From Actinomycetales bacterium Actino_02 (lineage in GTDB: Bacteria; Actinomycetota; Actinomycetes; Propionibacteriales; Propionibacteriaceae): 64,000 bases of DNA. The notes under the pieces are model-generated. The model saw only the letters and a list, made by a program, of their open reading frames with translations. It was not told the origin of the DNA and searched no databases. The stretch spans positions 1 through 64,000 of the forward strand of contig LUYM01000014.1 in the NCBI GenBank assembly GCA_001603275.1, in the 5' to 3' direction. A program made the position numbers and the translations under genes. Positions 8,408 through 18,819 of this stretch are shown here, piece after piece (positions within the stretch are counted from its first letter, which is position 1; every line of letters begins with the position of its first letter).

Positions 8408-9399
8408 TGCGTCTGATCGACGGGTATGACGCGGCGCTCTTCGACCTGGACGGCGTGCTCTACCTGGGGCCGCAGCCGGTCCCGGGGGCAGTAGCGGCAC
8501 TTCAGGCGCTGGACGCCGAAGAGATCCGGGTGCTGTACGTCACCAACAACGCTGCTCGCGAAGCCCGGGTGGTGATCGATCAGCTGCGATCCCTGGGCTA
8601 CTCCGCCGATGACCACAATGTGCTGACCAGTGCACAGGTGGCCGCCGCTGGGCTGGCCGAGCAGCTGCCGGCCGGTGCCACCGTGCTCTGCGCGGGCAGC
8701 CCGAACCTGGCGGGCTTGCTGGAGCGGGCCGGCTTCGAGGTGGTCTACTCCGCTGCGGATAAGCCGGTGGCGGTGATTCAGGGCTACCACCCGAAGATGG
8801 ATTGGCGGGTGCTCGACGAGGTCTGTCTGGCGATCCAGGCCGGTGCGCGCTGGTACGCCACCAATGACGATGCCTCCCGACCCACCGACCGCGGCTTGGT
8901 GCCGGGAGTCGGCGGCGCGGTCAGCGTGGTCCGGTTGGTGGTCGGGGGTGAGCCGATCGTGTTCGGCAAGCCGCACCAGCCGATGCTGCGCGAGGCGATG
9001 CGACGAGCGGCAGCCACTCGTCCGATCTTCGTGGGGGATCGGCTGGACACCGACATCAGCGGTGCCAATGGTGTCGGCATCGACTCGTTGCTGGTGTTCA
9101 CCGGGGCCCACGGCAAGGAGGACCTGGTTCAGGCGAGCCCGGAACAGCGTCCCACTCACATCGGGGCCGGGGTGTCGGCCCTGCTTGCTCCGGTGCGTCC
9201 ACTGTCACTGAGTGCCGACCGCGCCGAGTGTCGCGGTCAGGTGGTCACCGCCGATCAGGGCCGGGCCGTGTTGGCCGGTCCGGTGCCGCCCGGCGCAGAG
9301 GAACAACTCGACGTGCTGTGGGCCGTGGCCCAGCTGGCCTGGGTTCAGCCGGAGCTGGATTGCCGAGCCCTCCTGGAGTCGTTGACGTTGGTCCGCTGA
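8407..9399 (+). CDS. HAD-IIA family hydrolase (NagD/phosphoglycolate-phosphatase-like)
   Basis: This 330-residue phosphatase has HAD motif I FDLDGVLYLG with the nucleophile Asp near residue 13 and the acid Asp at 15. Motif II is VTNNAAR, the motif III lysine lies in GKPHQPM, and motif IV is GDRLDTDI. The cap insertion between motifs II and III is of the C2 type, as in 4-nitrophenylphosphatase/phosphoglycolate phosphatase. The start ATG overlaps the stop of the TPR gene (TGATG). The same pair is Rv1691-Rv1692 in M. tuberculosis, where Rv1692 has been described as a glycerol-3-phosphate phosphatase; that substrate is plausible here but unproven. The last 60 or so residues form an extension beyond the HAD fold. 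Confidence 0.85.
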   Translation: MRLIDGYDAALFDLDGVLYLGPQPVPGAVAALQALDAEEIRVLYVTNNAAREARVVIDQLRSLGYSADDHNVLTSAQVAAAGLAEQLPAGATVLCAGSPNLAGLLERAGFEVVYSAADKPVAVIQGYHPKMDWRVLDEVCLAIQAGARWYATNDDASRPTDRGLVPGVGGAVSVVRLVVGGEPIVFGKPHQPMLREAMRRAAATRPIFVGDRLDTDISGANGVGIDSLLVFTGAHGKEDLVQASPEQRPTHIGAGVSALLAPVRPLSLSADRAECRGQVVTADQGRAVLAGPVPPGAEEQLDVLWAVAQLAWVQPELDCRALLESLTLVR

Positions 9400-9408
9400 G
9401 CGGCGCCG

Positions 9409-10014
9409 TCAGTCGCCGATTCCGCGCGCTGCCAGGGCGTCCCCGGTGAGTTGAGCGCGAGCGACCACGCGAATCACGAACGGTGAGATCAGTGCCCGCG
9501 GGTTGTTGCCCAGACCGCGAGCGGCGGCGGCATCCTTGGTTTCCCGCGCCAGCTCGATGCTGGCCGGTACCGCCCGGATCGCCAGGGCGAGCAGGAGCCC
9601 GACGCGCTCGGCGTCGATACCCGGGACCGGTTCGCACCAGCGCACGATGGCGTCCAGCATGTCGTTCACCTGGGTGGTCGCCGTGACCACGAGGGCAGCC
9701 AGGGTGAGGCTGATCAGGTCAATCAGCGACTCCACCGCACGGTCTGGCCCGGACAGCCACCACTGGAACGCTCCGACCACGAGCGCGATCGCCAGCACCG
9801 GACGGGTCTGCCGCCACAGCGTCAGCCAGCCCATGCGGGCCCAACCGACCAGGGCCGCTGTGATCGCCGCGAAGACCAGAGCCGACAGTGCGCCGCGGAC
9901 GGCGACGATCGAGACGCTCAGCACGGCAAGACCGGCCAGCTTCGGGCCCACCGGGAGCCGATGCAGCCAGCTGTGGCCAGGTTGATAGAGGCCGATCAGG
10001 GCGGCGGTTCTCAT
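9409..10014 (-). CDS. bioN: Biotin ECF transporter transmembrane protein
   Basis: This 201-residue EcfT-type membrane protein links the substrate-binding BioY to the BioM ATPase. It has about five hydrophobic segments. The C-terminal half carries the coupling motifs AAARGLG and AARGIG, the two Ala-Arg-Gly signatures that contact ECF ATPases. The start overlaps the bioM stop by 4 bp (ATGA), and the bioY-bioM-bioN order identifies the substrate as biotin. The gene ends 9 bp from the convergent HAD hydrolase gene. Confidence 0.85.
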   Translation of the reverse strand: MRTAALIGLYQPGHSWLHRLPVGPKLAGLAVLSVSIVAVRGALSALVFAAITAALVGWARMGWLTLWRQTRPVLAIALVVGAFQWWLSGPDRAVESLIDLISLTLAALVVTATTQVNDMLDAIVRWCEPVPGIDAERVGLLLALAIRAVPASIELARETKDAAAARGLGNNPRALISPFVIRVVARAQLTGDALAARGIGD

Positions 10015-10706
10015 CGGATGGCCTCGGCGACCCGCTCGCGATAGTGGCCGATGGCAGCCAGCGGTTCACCATCGAAGACAACCTCGGCGTGGTCCACCAC
10101 CAGAACCCGCTCGCAGCGCTCGATCAGCTCCAAGTTGTGGCTGACCAGCAGCAGCTGCTGGCTCAACCCGAACAGCCTCTCGGCGACCCGGTGCGTGTTG
10201 GCCAGGTCCAGCAGCGTGGTCGGCTCGTCGGCGATCACGACCCTCGGCTGGACGGCCAGCACTCCGGCCAGGGCGAGCAGCTGCCGCTGGCCCCCGGACA
10301 GTGCATGGACGCTGGTGTGGGCGCGATCGGTCAGGCCGTACTCGGCCAGAATGGCCATGGCGGTCTCCCGGCGCAGTTTCGGGTCGCGTTGTCCGCGTCG
10401 CAGGGACAACTCAACATCTTCAATGCAGGTCGGCATCACCAGCTGCGCCGACGGGTCGGTGAAGCAGAATCCGACCAGCCGACGAACCGCCGCGGGGTCG
10501 GCGGCGGCGTCGATCCCGTCCACCAGCACCCGTCCGCAGGTGGGGGTGATCAGATTGTTGAGCAGCCGAACCAAGGTCGACTTACCCGACCCGTTGCCCC
10601 CGATGATGCCGATCCGCTGCTCGGTGAGGGTCAACGTGGTCGGCTGGAGGATCACCGGCCCGTTCTCGACCTCGACGCCCGCGCCGACCAGTTCGATGCG
10701 GGACAA
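10011..10706 (-). CDS. bioM: Biotin ECF transporter ATP-binding protein
   Basis: This 231-residue ABC ATPase energises biotin uptake with BioN and BioY. Walker A is GGNGSGKST (about 36-44), the signature LSGGQRQ and Walker B VVIADEPTT are intact, and the switch histidine is in LLVSHNLE. I chose the TTG at 10706, two bases after the bioY stop, because no ATG or GTG occurs between that stop and the conserved start of the fold. An ATG further upstream (10919) would put 71 residues of non-homologous sequence on top of bioY. A CTG at 10712 is another possibility. Confidence 0.85.
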   Translation of the reverse strand: MSRIELVGAGVEVENGPVILQPTTLTLTEQRIGIIGGNGSGKSTLVRLLNNLITPTCGRVLVDGIDAAADPAAVRRLVGFCFTDPSAQLVMPTCIEDVELSLRRGQRDPKLRRETAMAILAEYGLTDRAHTSVHALSGGQRQLLALAGVLAVQPRVVIADEPTTLLDLANTHRVAERLFGLSQQLLLVSHNLELIERCERVLVVDHAEVVFDGEPLAAIGHYRERVAEAIR

Positions 10707-10708
10707 GG

Positions 10709-11329
10709 TCAGCGCCGCTTGAGCAGCGCGGGAAATGCGCGATGCACTTCGGCCGCGACGATGGCCGCGATCGTGGTCTTCACCAGATCGCCGAGCCAGA
10801 ACGGCAGGTCCCAGGAAGCGGCCGTAGCCCAGGGGACGTCCTGGTGCAGTTTCATGCCGGCGATTCCCATCGGGTGCACCACCAGGATGCTGCCGGCGGC
10901 GATGGCGAGGAAGACCCACAGTGCGCTGGTCCGCCGAGGGCCCACCACATACTTCACCAGGTAGCCGATCACGGCCGCCGCGATCGGGAAGGAGATCAGG
11001 TAGCCGAAGCTGACGCTGGTGAACACGCCCAGGCCCGCCGAGTGCTCAGCGAAGACCGGCAGGCCGATCGCGCCCAGAGCAAGATAGAGCAGCACCGACA
11101 GACTGCCGCGCAGCGGGCCGAGGACGGCGCCGGCCAGCGTCACGCCGAGCGTCTGCAAGGTGATCGGCACGCCGGCACCCGCGACCGGGATGGCGCCGAT
11201 GTAGGCCATGGCGGCGATCAGGGCCGCGAACGCCGCGATCAGGGCCAGGTCGGTTGCAGTGAGCATCTTGGCGCGGGGCGGGGCGGCGGCAGTGATAGTG
11301 CCGGCCTCGGAGTTGACGTGCTCGGTCAC
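10709..11329 (-). CDS. bioY: Biotin-binding S component of the ECF transporter
   Basis: This 206-residue membrane protein has about six hydrophobic segments and the BioY hallmarks TLGVTLAGAVLGPLRG and YLALGAIGLPVF, which bind biotin in the bilayer. It is the first gene of a three-gene operon with bioM and bioN. It starts at a GTG 34 bases from a perfect palindrome (11363-11375) shared with the divergent TetR gene, so biotin-dependent repression is expected. The N-terminal 25 or so residues are longer than in compact BioY proteins. Confidence 0.9.
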   Translation of the reverse strand: MTEHVNSEAGTITAAAPPRAKMLTATDLALIAAFAALIAAMAYIGAIPVAGAGVPITLQTLGVTLAGAVLGPLRGSLSVLLYLALGAIGLPVFAEHSAGLGVFTSVSFGYLISFPIAAAVIGYLVKYVVGPRRTSALWVFLAIAAGSILVVHPMGIAGMKLHQDVPWATAASWDLPFWLGDLVKTTIAAIVAAEVHRAFPALLKRR

Positions 11330-11355
11330 GGTGCGTCCCTCGAGAAGTGAATGGT

Positions 11356-11380
11356 GTTCAGGTGAACGGCGTTCAGGTTA
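11356..11380. promoter_or_regulatory. BioQ-type operator between bioY and the TetR gene
   Basis: TGAAC-GGC-GTTCA at 11363-11375 is a perfect inverted repeat. It matches the TGAAC-N3-GTTAC-like site described for actinobacterial BioQ repressors. An additional GTTCA at 11356 forms a second, overlapping palindrome (GTTCA-GG-TGAAC), and GGTTA follows. The array overlaps the space between the two divergent starts, so one repressor could control both. Confidence 0.8.
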
Positions 11381-11385
11381 TCCCA

Positions 11386-11391
11386 TAGGAT
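11386..11391 (+). promoter_or_regulatory. -10 box (leaderless) of the TetR gene
   Basis: TAGGAT is followed by six bases and the GTG at 11398. The operator ends 11 bases upstream, so a bound repressor would cover the promoter. Confidence 0.5.
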
Positions 11392-11397
11392 CGGCTC

Positions 11398-11904
11398 GTG
11401 GGAAACAGTCGCGAGGACGTGGTCAGTGCAGCGCTACGGCTACTCGACTCCTGGGGGCTGGAGTTCTTCTCGATGCGCCGGTTGGCCGGTGAACTCGACG
11501 TCCAGCCCAGTGCGCTGTACCACCACGTCGCCTCCAAGCAGGAGTTGCTCGGCTTCATGGCGGCCCGGATCGTCGCCGACGTCGACGTCGACGCCGACGT
11601 GATCGCCTCCTGCCACCGGCTGCGGGCGGCCATGCTGGCGGTCCGCGACGGGGCGGAAGTGGTCGCCACGGCGTCCGCCTTTCGGCTCGGCGTCTCCGAG
11701 CTCGAAGGGCGACTGGCCGCGGTGACCACCCCGGACGTGGCCCGCACGCTCCTGCTCTACGTGATGGGCCACACCGAGGCCACCCAGCTGCATCGCCAAG
11801 CGAGCAGCCTGGGCGTGATCGAGGCCGACCCGGATCTGGACGCCTCCTTCGATCGGGGACTCGCCATCATCCTGGCCGCACTCCCCAGCAGGTTGCACGC
11901 CTAG
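11398..11904 (+). CDS. bioQ: TetR-family regulator, probable biotin repressor BioQ
   Basis: This 168-residue protein has a TetR helix-turn-helix in the first 50 residues (FSMRRLAGELDVQPSALYHHVASKQELL). The remainder is a short helical ligand domain. It is divergent from bioYMN with a perfect TGAAC-N3-GTTCA palindrome in the 68-bp gap, the arrangement and site reported for BioQ of corynebacteria and mycobacteria. The assignment rests on this context more than on the protein itself. It begins with GTG, six bases after TAGGAT, so it is probably read from a leaderless transcript. A generic TetR regulator of unrelated function is the alternative. Confidence 0.75.
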   Translation: MGNSREDVVSAALRLLDSWGLEFFSMRRLAGELDVQPSALYHHVASKQELLGFMAARIVADVDVDADVIASCHRLRAAMLAVRDGAEVVATASAFRLGVSELEGRLAAVTTPDVARTLLLYVMGHTEATQLHRQASSLGVIEADPDLDASFDRGLAIILAALPSRLHA

Positions 11905-11905
11905 G

Positions 11906-12073
11906 ATGGTCGCCGTGGATCCGACGCAAGCCCCGCCCACCACTGGGCACCCGCAGCTGGACGAGGCGCTGGCCGCCCTGGATCTGAGTCGGCCCGTGAA
12001 CGAGCATCCCGAGCAATACGCGAAGCTCCTCGATGCGCTGCAGCGGGCGTTGAACGAGTCCCGGTCCTCGTGA
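11906..12073 (+). CDS. Conserved 55-residue protein preceding tlyA
   Basis: This short gene runs from the ATG at 11906 to a TGA that overlaps the tlyA GTG (GTGA at 12070-12073). The product begins MVAVDPTQAP, is Ala/Leu/Glu-rich and ends NESRSS. It appears to be mostly helical (LDEALAALDLSRPV, EQYAKLLDALQRALN). A small gene of unknown function occupies the same place in M. tuberculosis (Rv1693, before tlyA/Rv1694), which supports it being real. TAGGAT at 11902-11907 lies seven bases before an in-frame GTG at 11915, so the true start may be that codon. Confidence 0.7.
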   Translation: MVAVDPTQAPPTTGHPQLDEALAALDLSRPVNEHPEQYAKLLDALQRALNESRSS

Positions 12074-12795
12074 GGCTGGATCGGGCCCTCGTCGAATCCG
12101 GCTGGTTCGGGTCCCGGGCCCAGGCGCAGGACGCAATCCGCGCCGGTCGAGTCAGTGTCGAGGGACGCGTCGTCAGCAAGTCCTCGGCCGACGTCAGCGC
12201 CGCCGCCCAGTTCCAGGTGAGCGGTGATCGTCACTACGTATCTCGAGCCGCGCACAAGCTTCTCGGTGCGCTGGCCGACTCGGGAGTGCAGGTCCCGGAG
12301 CGGGTGCTGGACGCCGGCGCCTCGACCGGAGGCTTCACCCAGGTGGCGCTCGAGGCGGGAGCGACACGCGTCTATGCCGTCGACGTTGGCCACGGTCAGC
12401 TCGTCGACATCCTGCGGAACGATCCGCGGGTGGTGGTCAGAGAGCGACTGAACCTCCGCGAGCTGACCCTGGCAGACCTGGACGGCGCTCCGGTCGGCTT
12501 GGTGGTGGCCGATGTCTCCTTCATCTCACTGACCATGCTCCTGGACCGGTTGCTGGCCGTGCTGACGCCGGACGGCCACGCATTGCTGCTGGTCAAGCCA
12601 CAGTTCGAGGTGGGCCGGTCTGGCCTGGACGATCGCGGGGTCGTCCGGGATCCCGCACTGCGCCGCCAGGCCGTGGATGCGGTGCTCGATGCGGCGGCCG
12701 GGCTCGGCTGGACGGCCCGCTGGCAGGGACAGAGCGGCCTGCCCGGGGAGTCGGGGAATGTGGAGTTCTTCATCGACCTGGTCCACAGCCGGTGA
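12070..12795 (+). CDS. tlyA: TlyA family rRNA 2'-O-methyltransferase
   Basis: This 241-residue protein has an N-terminal S4 RNA-binding domain (RLDRALVESGWFGSRAQAQ) and a C-terminal FtsJ/RrmJ-like methyltransferase domain. Residues KLLGAL, the SAM motif VLDAGASTGGFTQV and the later LVKPQFE and VEFFIDL fit the K-D-K-E catalytic set. In actinobacteria TlyA 2'-O-methylates 16S and 23S rRNA and its loss confers capreomycin resistance. The GTG start overlaps the stop of the small upstream gene. Co-location with nadK and recN is the conserved order. Confidence 0.9.
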   Translation: MRLDRALVESGWFGSRAQAQDAIRAGRVSVEGRVVSKSSADVSAAAQFQVSGDRHYVSRAAHKLLGALADSGVQVPERVLDAGASTGGFTQVALEAGATRVYAVDVGHGQLVDILRNDPRVVVRERLNLRELTLADLDGAPVGLVVADVSFISLTMLLDRLLAVLTPDGHALLLVKPQFEVGRSGLDDRGVVRDPALRRQAVDAVLDAAAGLGWTARWQGQSGLPGESGNVEFFIDLVHSR

Positions 12796-12817
12796 GCCGG
12801 ATGTCGTCGTGCACGGC

Positions 12818-12823
12818 TAGGGT
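12818..12823 (+). promoter_or_regulatory. -10 box (leaderless) of nadK
   Basis: TAGGGT stands six bases before the GTG at 12830. This separates nadK transcriptionally from tlyA and helps choose the GTG as start. Confidence 0.5.
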
Positions 12824-12829
12824 TTGCAT

Positions 12830-13756
12830 GTGAGCCCGCAACGACGGCGAGTTGCTGTCACCATCCATCCGTTTCGGCCGGAGGCGCTCCAGGCTGCGAC
12901 GGAGTTCGTGCTGGGCTGCAATAGCCGCGGCATCGTCTGCGCCACCCCGGCCGAGGACGCCGCACGGCTGCTCGACGTGGCGTCCCAGGCAGAGCTGATC
13001 GAGCTGGACGACGCCGCCGATCCGGAACTGATGGTGGTGTTCGGGGGCGATGGCAACATCCTTCGAGCCGCCGAGTGGGCAGTGCCGCGCCAGGTTCCGG
13101 TGCTCGGGGTGAACCTCGGCCACATCGGCTTCCTGGCCGAGCTGGAGTCCTCGCAGGTACCCACCCTGATCACCACGGTCGCCGAGCGCAGCTATCAGGT
13201 GGAGCAGCGAATCACCATCGACACTGTGGTCCGGGAGCGTCCCGGGGGAGCGGTGCTGTGGAGCTCGTTCGCGGTCAACGAGGTGTCGATCGAGAAGCTC
13301 GCCCGCGAGCGGATGATCGAGGTGCTGGTCCGGGTGGACGAACGGGCGCTGTCCCGGTGGGCCACCGATGGCGTGCTGGTGTCGACTCCGACCGGCTCGA
13401 CCGCCTACGCCTTCTCCGCTCACGGGCCGGTGATCTGGCCTGATCTGTCGGCGCTGCTGCTGGTTCCGCTGAGCGCGCACGCGCTGTTCGCGCGTCCGCT
13501 GGTGCTCAGCGATCACTCGGTCGTCTCGATCGAGGTGCTGCCCGGAGGCAGCCCCGGCGGCGTCGTCTGGTGCGATGGCCGGCGCACCTTCGACATTGCC
13601 CCCGGCATGGAGGTTGAAGCGCGGCTGGGCACTCACCACCTGCTGCTGGCCAGAACGTCCGAGCAGCCGTTCGTCGACCGGCTGGTCCGCAAGTTCGAGC
13701 TGCCGGTGGACGGCTGGCGGGCCGCAGCGGATCGGGCCCGGCGGGATGCTCACTGA
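12830..13756 (+). CDS. nadK: NAD kinase
   Basis: This 308-residue enzyme phosphorylates NAD to NADP. It shows the family motif GGDGN (in VVFGGDGNILRAAE), the NE pair in FAVNEVSIEK and the second signature DGVLVSTPTGSTAYAFSAHGP. Length is usual for the actinobacterial enzyme. I chose the GTG at 12830 because it follows the TAGGGT-N6 leaderless promoter; a TTG six bases earlier is less likely. The last 11 bp overlap recN. Confidence 0.92.
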   Translation: MSPQRRRVAVTIHPFRPEALQAATEFVLGCNSRGIVCATPAEDAARLLDVASQAELIELDDAADPELMVVFGGDGNILRAAEWAVPRQVPVLGVNLGHIGFLAELESSQVPTLITTVAERSYQVEQRITIDTVVRERPGGAVLWSSFAVNEVSIEKLARERMIEVLVRVDERALSRWATDGVLVSTPTGSTAYAFSAHGPVIWPDLSALLLVPLSAHALFARPLVLSDHSVVSIEVLPGGSPGGVVWCDGRRTFDIAPGMEVEARLGTHHLLLARTSEQPFVDRLVRKFELPVDGWRAAADRARRDAH

Positions 13757-15422
13757 GCTGAGGATCGCCGATCTCGGGGTGATCGGCGAGGCCACCATCG
13801 AACCCAGCCCCGGCTTCACGGCGGTGACCGGCGAGACCGGTGCCGGCAAGACGATGATCGTCACCGGTCTTGCCCTGCTGGCTGGGGCCAAAGCCGATCC
13901 CAAACTGATCCGGGCCGGTGCATCCCGGGCCCTCGTCGAGGGGCAGTGGGAGCTGGGCTCCGAAGCCGAGCAGCTGGACGAGTTGGGCGCCGCCGTCGAA
14001 GACGGAGAAGTGCTCCTCAGCCGGCAACTTGCGGCCAGCCGCTCCCGAATGGCCATCGGTGGCGTCCAGGTTCCACTGAGTGTGGGTGCCGACCTGGTCG
14101 GCGAGTGGATCACCATCCACGGCCAGTCCGAGCAGCTCCGGCTGGGTACTCCGGAGCGCCAACTCGAGGTTCTGGATCGTTTCGCCGGTGCTGAGTTGGC
14201 CACCGAGCTGGCTGCCTACCAGCAGGAGTACCTGGCCCGGAAGACGGCGGCCGAGGAGTTGGCTGAACTCACCACTCGCTCCCAGGAACGCGCCCGCGAA
14301 CTCGACCTGCTGCAATTCGGGCTGGCCGAGATCGAGCGCACCGACCCGCAGCCCGGCGAGGATCGCGAGCTGGCCCTCGAAGCGCAGCGGCTGCAGGCAG
14401 TCGACGACCTTCGGCTGGCTGCGCATACAGCACTGGTGGCGCTGGCCGGCGAAGAGGACGACTACAGCGATCAGATCGAGGCCATCGGGCTGGTCGGGGC
14501 GGCCCGCAAGGCACTGGCCGGCGTCGTCGCTGCCGACCCACAGCTTGAGCCCATTGCCGCCCAGCTGGCCGAGACTGCGGCTGGCCTGGCAGACGCAGCC
14601 TCTCGGCTGTCGTCCTATCTGGCCGGGCTGGATGCGGACCCGCTGCGCTTGGAGTGGATTGCCGGCCGACGAGCCGAGCTCGCCGGGCTGACCCGCAAGT
14701 ACGGCGCCGACATCGACGAGGTGCTCAGTTGGGCCCGCCAATCGGCGGAGCGGGTGGTGGCCCTGGACGCCGGGGACGCCCGAGTCGATGAGCTGCGAGC
14801 CCGCGTGGCCGAGCTGGACGCCCAACTGCGCGTTCGGGCCGAGCGACTCACAGCGCTACGGGGTGCGGCGGCGCAACAGCTGGCCGCTCTGGTGGCCGAG
14901 GAGTTGAAGTCCCTGGCGATGCCCAAGGCGCGTCTGGAGTTCCGGATTGAACCGGGCGAACTTGGGCCGCACGGTGCCGATCAGGTGAGTCTGCTGTTCT
15001 CGGCCAATCCGGGCAGCACTCCGGCCCCGTTGGGCAAGGTGGCCTCGGGTGGCGAGTTGAGCCGGGTCCGGCTGGCGCTCGAAGTGGTGCTGGCCACCGA
15101 GTCGACCTCGGCCACCTTCGTCTTCGACGAGGTGGATGCCGGAGTCGGCGGTGCCGTTGCGCTGGAGATCGGACGGCGACTGGCCCGGCTGGCTGAGCGC
15201 TGCCAGGTGATCGTGGTTACCCATCTGGCCCAAGTGGCGGCCTTCGCTGACCGGCATTTCGTAGTGGTGAAGGCCGACGACGGAACCGTGACCACCAGCG
15301 GCGTCCGGCTGGTCGACGCCGATGATCGGGTCGAGGTGCTGGCTCGGATGATGGGTGGCCTGGCCTCCAGCGAGTCGTCCCTGGCCCACGCTCGAGAGCT
15401 GCTGGCCTCAGCCGGTCGCTGA
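13746..15422 (+). CDS. recN: DNA repair protein RecN
   Basis: This 558-residue SMC-like ATPase acts in double-strand break repair. The N-terminal head has Walker A GETGAGKT (about 29-36). A long Glu/Arg/Leu-rich middle section forms the coiled coil. The C-terminal head has signature ASGGELSRVRLAL and Walker B FVFDEVDAGVGG. The ATG at 13746, inside the end of nadK, gives the canonical MLTELRIADLGVI start. In M. tuberculosis steA and mctB genes lie between recN and pyrG; here only 90 bp separate them. I saw no SOS box. Confidence 0.93.
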   Translation: MLTELRIADLGVIGEATIEPSPGFTAVTGETGAGKTMIVTGLALLAGAKADPKLIRAGASRALVEGQWELGSEAEQLDELGAAVEDGEVLLSRQLAASRSRMAIGGVQVPLSVGADLVGEWITIHGQSEQLRLGTPERQLEVLDRFAGAELATELAAYQQEYLARKTAAEELAELTTRSQERARELDLLQFGLAEIERTDPQPGEDRELALEAQRLQAVDDLRLAAHTALVALAGEEDDYSDQIEAIGLVGAARKALAGVVAADPQLEPIAAQLAETAAGLADAASRLSSYLAGLDADPLRLEWIAGRRAELAGLTRKYGADIDEVLSWARQSAERVVALDAGDARVDELRARVAELDAQLRVRAERLTALRGAAAQQLAALVAEELKSLAMPKARLEFRIEPGELGPHGADQVSLLFSANPGSTPAPLGKVASGGELSRVRLALEVVLATESTSATFVFDEVDAGVGGAVALEIGRRLARLAERCQVIVVTHLAQVAAFADRHFVVVKADDGTVTTSGVRLVDADDRVEVLARMMGGLASSESSLAHARELLASAGR

Positions 15423-17168
<1,746 letters not shown>

Positions 17169-17173
17169 ATCGG

Positions 17174-17866
17174 ATGGCTCGGCAGCTGGCGGCACACGAG
17201 GTTGCCGACCAGCCTGAGAGCTGGCCGGTGACATCTCACCAGGTACTCGCCCGCGGTGCGGTGGCGGAGTTCGTCGACGACGAGGTGTCCACTCCGGACG
17301 GAATGTCCATGCGGCGGCAGTACACCGCCCATCCCGGGGCGGTGGGCGTGGTCGTCCTGGACGATGCCGACCGGGTCGCGGTCATCCGTCAGTACCGACA
17401 CCCGGTGGCGATGTCGCTCGTCGAGCCGCCGGCTGGACTGCTGGACAGCCCGGACGAGGACTTCCTGACCGCCGCGCAGCGCGAGTTGGCCGAGGAAGCC
17501 GGCCTGGCCGCCGCCGACTGGCGGGTGCTGGTCGACCTGTTCACCAGCCCGGGTGGCAGTCAGGAGTCGCTGCGGATCTACCTGGCCCGGGGGATCAGCG
17601 AGGCGCCGGCCCCGGACGGCTTCGTGGCCGAGCCGGAGGAGGCGCAGATGGAGGTCGCTTGGGCGGCCCGATCCGACCTGGTCACAGCGATCCTGGCCGG
17701 CCGAGTGCAGAACCCGACGATGGTCAGCGGGATCTTGGCCCTCGAAGTCGCTCGGCTGGGCGATGGGCTGGACAGCTTGCGCCCGGCCGATGCGCCCTGG
17801 CCGGCCCGAGATGCCTGGGCCGCACAGAACTCTCTGCTGGCGGCGGTCCGTGGCAACGCCGATTGA
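17174..17866 (+). CDS. NUDIX hydrolase, ADP-ribose pyrophosphatase type
   Basis: This 230-residue protein carries the NUDIX box as GLLDSPDED followed by REL-AEEAG, with the extra residue typical of actinobacterial ADP-ribose pyrophosphatases such as Rv1700. It would hydrolyse ADP-ribose or related nucleoside diphosphate sugars. The upstream strands [17 protein letters not shown] are characteristic of this subgroup. I chose the ATG at 17174 because AGGAG lies eight bases upstream. A GTG at 17165 overlapping the pyrG stop would add three residues. Confidence 0.87.
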   Translation: MARQLAAHEVADQPESWPVTSHQVLARGAVAEFVDDEVSTPDGMSMRRQYTAHPGAVGVVVLDDADRVAVIRQYRHPVAMSLVEPPAGLLDSPDEDFLTAAQRELAEEAGLAAADWRVLVDLFTSPGGSQESLRIYLARGISEAPAPDGFVAEPEEAQMEVAWAARSDLVTAILAGRVQNPTMVSGILALEVARLGDGLDSLRPADAPWPARDAWAAQNSLLAAVRGNAD

Positions 17867-18785
17867 GCGGCTGATCCGGAGCTATCTGGATCATCTCACC
17901 GTCGAGCGTGGAGCCTCACCGCACACCCAGGCGGGCTACACCCGGGACCTGCGCCGCTACGCGGGCTTCCTCACCGGGCGCGGGATCACTGACCCGGAGG
18001 CGGTGACGCAGAACGACGTCGCAGCTTTCGTGGCCGAGTTGCAGACCCCGGATGAGACCTCGGCTGCGCTGTCGGCGGCCAGTGCCAGTCGGGCGCTGGC
18101 CGCGGTCCGGTCACTGCACGCCTTCGCCGTCCGCGACGGACTCGCTGTCGACGACCCGGCAGCCGGTGTCCATCCGCCCAAGGCCATCCGTCGGCTGCCC
18201 AAAGCGTTGTCGGTGGAGCAGGTGCAGGCGCTGCTGGACACCCCGGACCTGAACACGGCCAGCGGACTGCGCGATGCAGCTTTGCTGGAACTGCTCTATG
18301 GCACTGGCGCCCGAATCTCAGAGGTGACCGCGCTCGACGTGGACGAACTGACCGCTCTACTGGCCGAGCCGGACGCCGGGCTGCGACTGTTCGGCAAGGG
18401 GCGCAAGGAACGGATCGTGCCGGTGGGCAGCTATGCCCGGGCCGCGGTCGAGGCCTGGCTGGTACGCGGACGTCCGCAGCTGGCCCAGGCGTCCGCACGA
18501 CCCAGCCCGGCACTGCTACTGAACGCCCGCGGGCAGCGACTGAGTCGGCAGAGCGCCTGGCAGATTGTGCAGAAGGCGGCCACTGCCGCCACGCTCGACG
18601 TCGACATCTCGCCGCACACTCTGCGGCACTCGTTCGCCACCCACTTGCTGGACGGCGGCGCCGACGTCCGGGTGGTCCAGGAACTGCTCGGCCACGCCTC
18701 GGTGACGACCACCCAGATCTACACGCTGGTCACCGCCGAGCATCTGCGTGAGGTCTTCCTGACCTCACATCCGCGGGCGCGCTGA
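17850..18785 (+). CDS. xerD: Site-specific tyrosine recombinase XerD
   Basis: This 311-residue recombinase resolves chromosome dimers at dif with a partner Xer and FtsK. It has an N-terminal SAM-like core-binding domain ([19 protein letters not shown]) and the C-terminal catalytic set: Arg in GTGARISEV, Lys in [16 protein letters not shown], His in LGHASV, and the nucleophile Tyr in TTTQIYT. The GTG at 17850 overlaps the NUDIX gene by 17 bp. It could also serve as the sole Xer protein. The 5' end of ftsK, its partner, is at the far end of this window. Confidence 0.9.
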   Translation: MATPIERLIRSYLDHLTVERGASPHTQAGYTRDLRRYAGFLTGRGITDPEAVTQNDVAAFVAELQTPDETSAALSAASASRALAAVRSLHAFAVRDGLAVDDPAAGVHPPKAIRRLPKALSVEQVQALLDTPDLNTASGLRDAALLELLYGTGARISEVTALDVDELTALLAEPDAGLRLFGKGRKERIVPVGSYARAAVEAWLVRGRPQLAQASARPSPALLLNARGQRLSRQSAWQIVQKAATAATLDVDISPHTLRHSFATHLLDGGADVRVVQELLGHASVTTTQIYTLVTAEHLREVFLTSHPRAR

Positions 18786-18819
18786 CCCTGCGGTCACCGG
18801 CCCGCGCGGATGCAAACAC

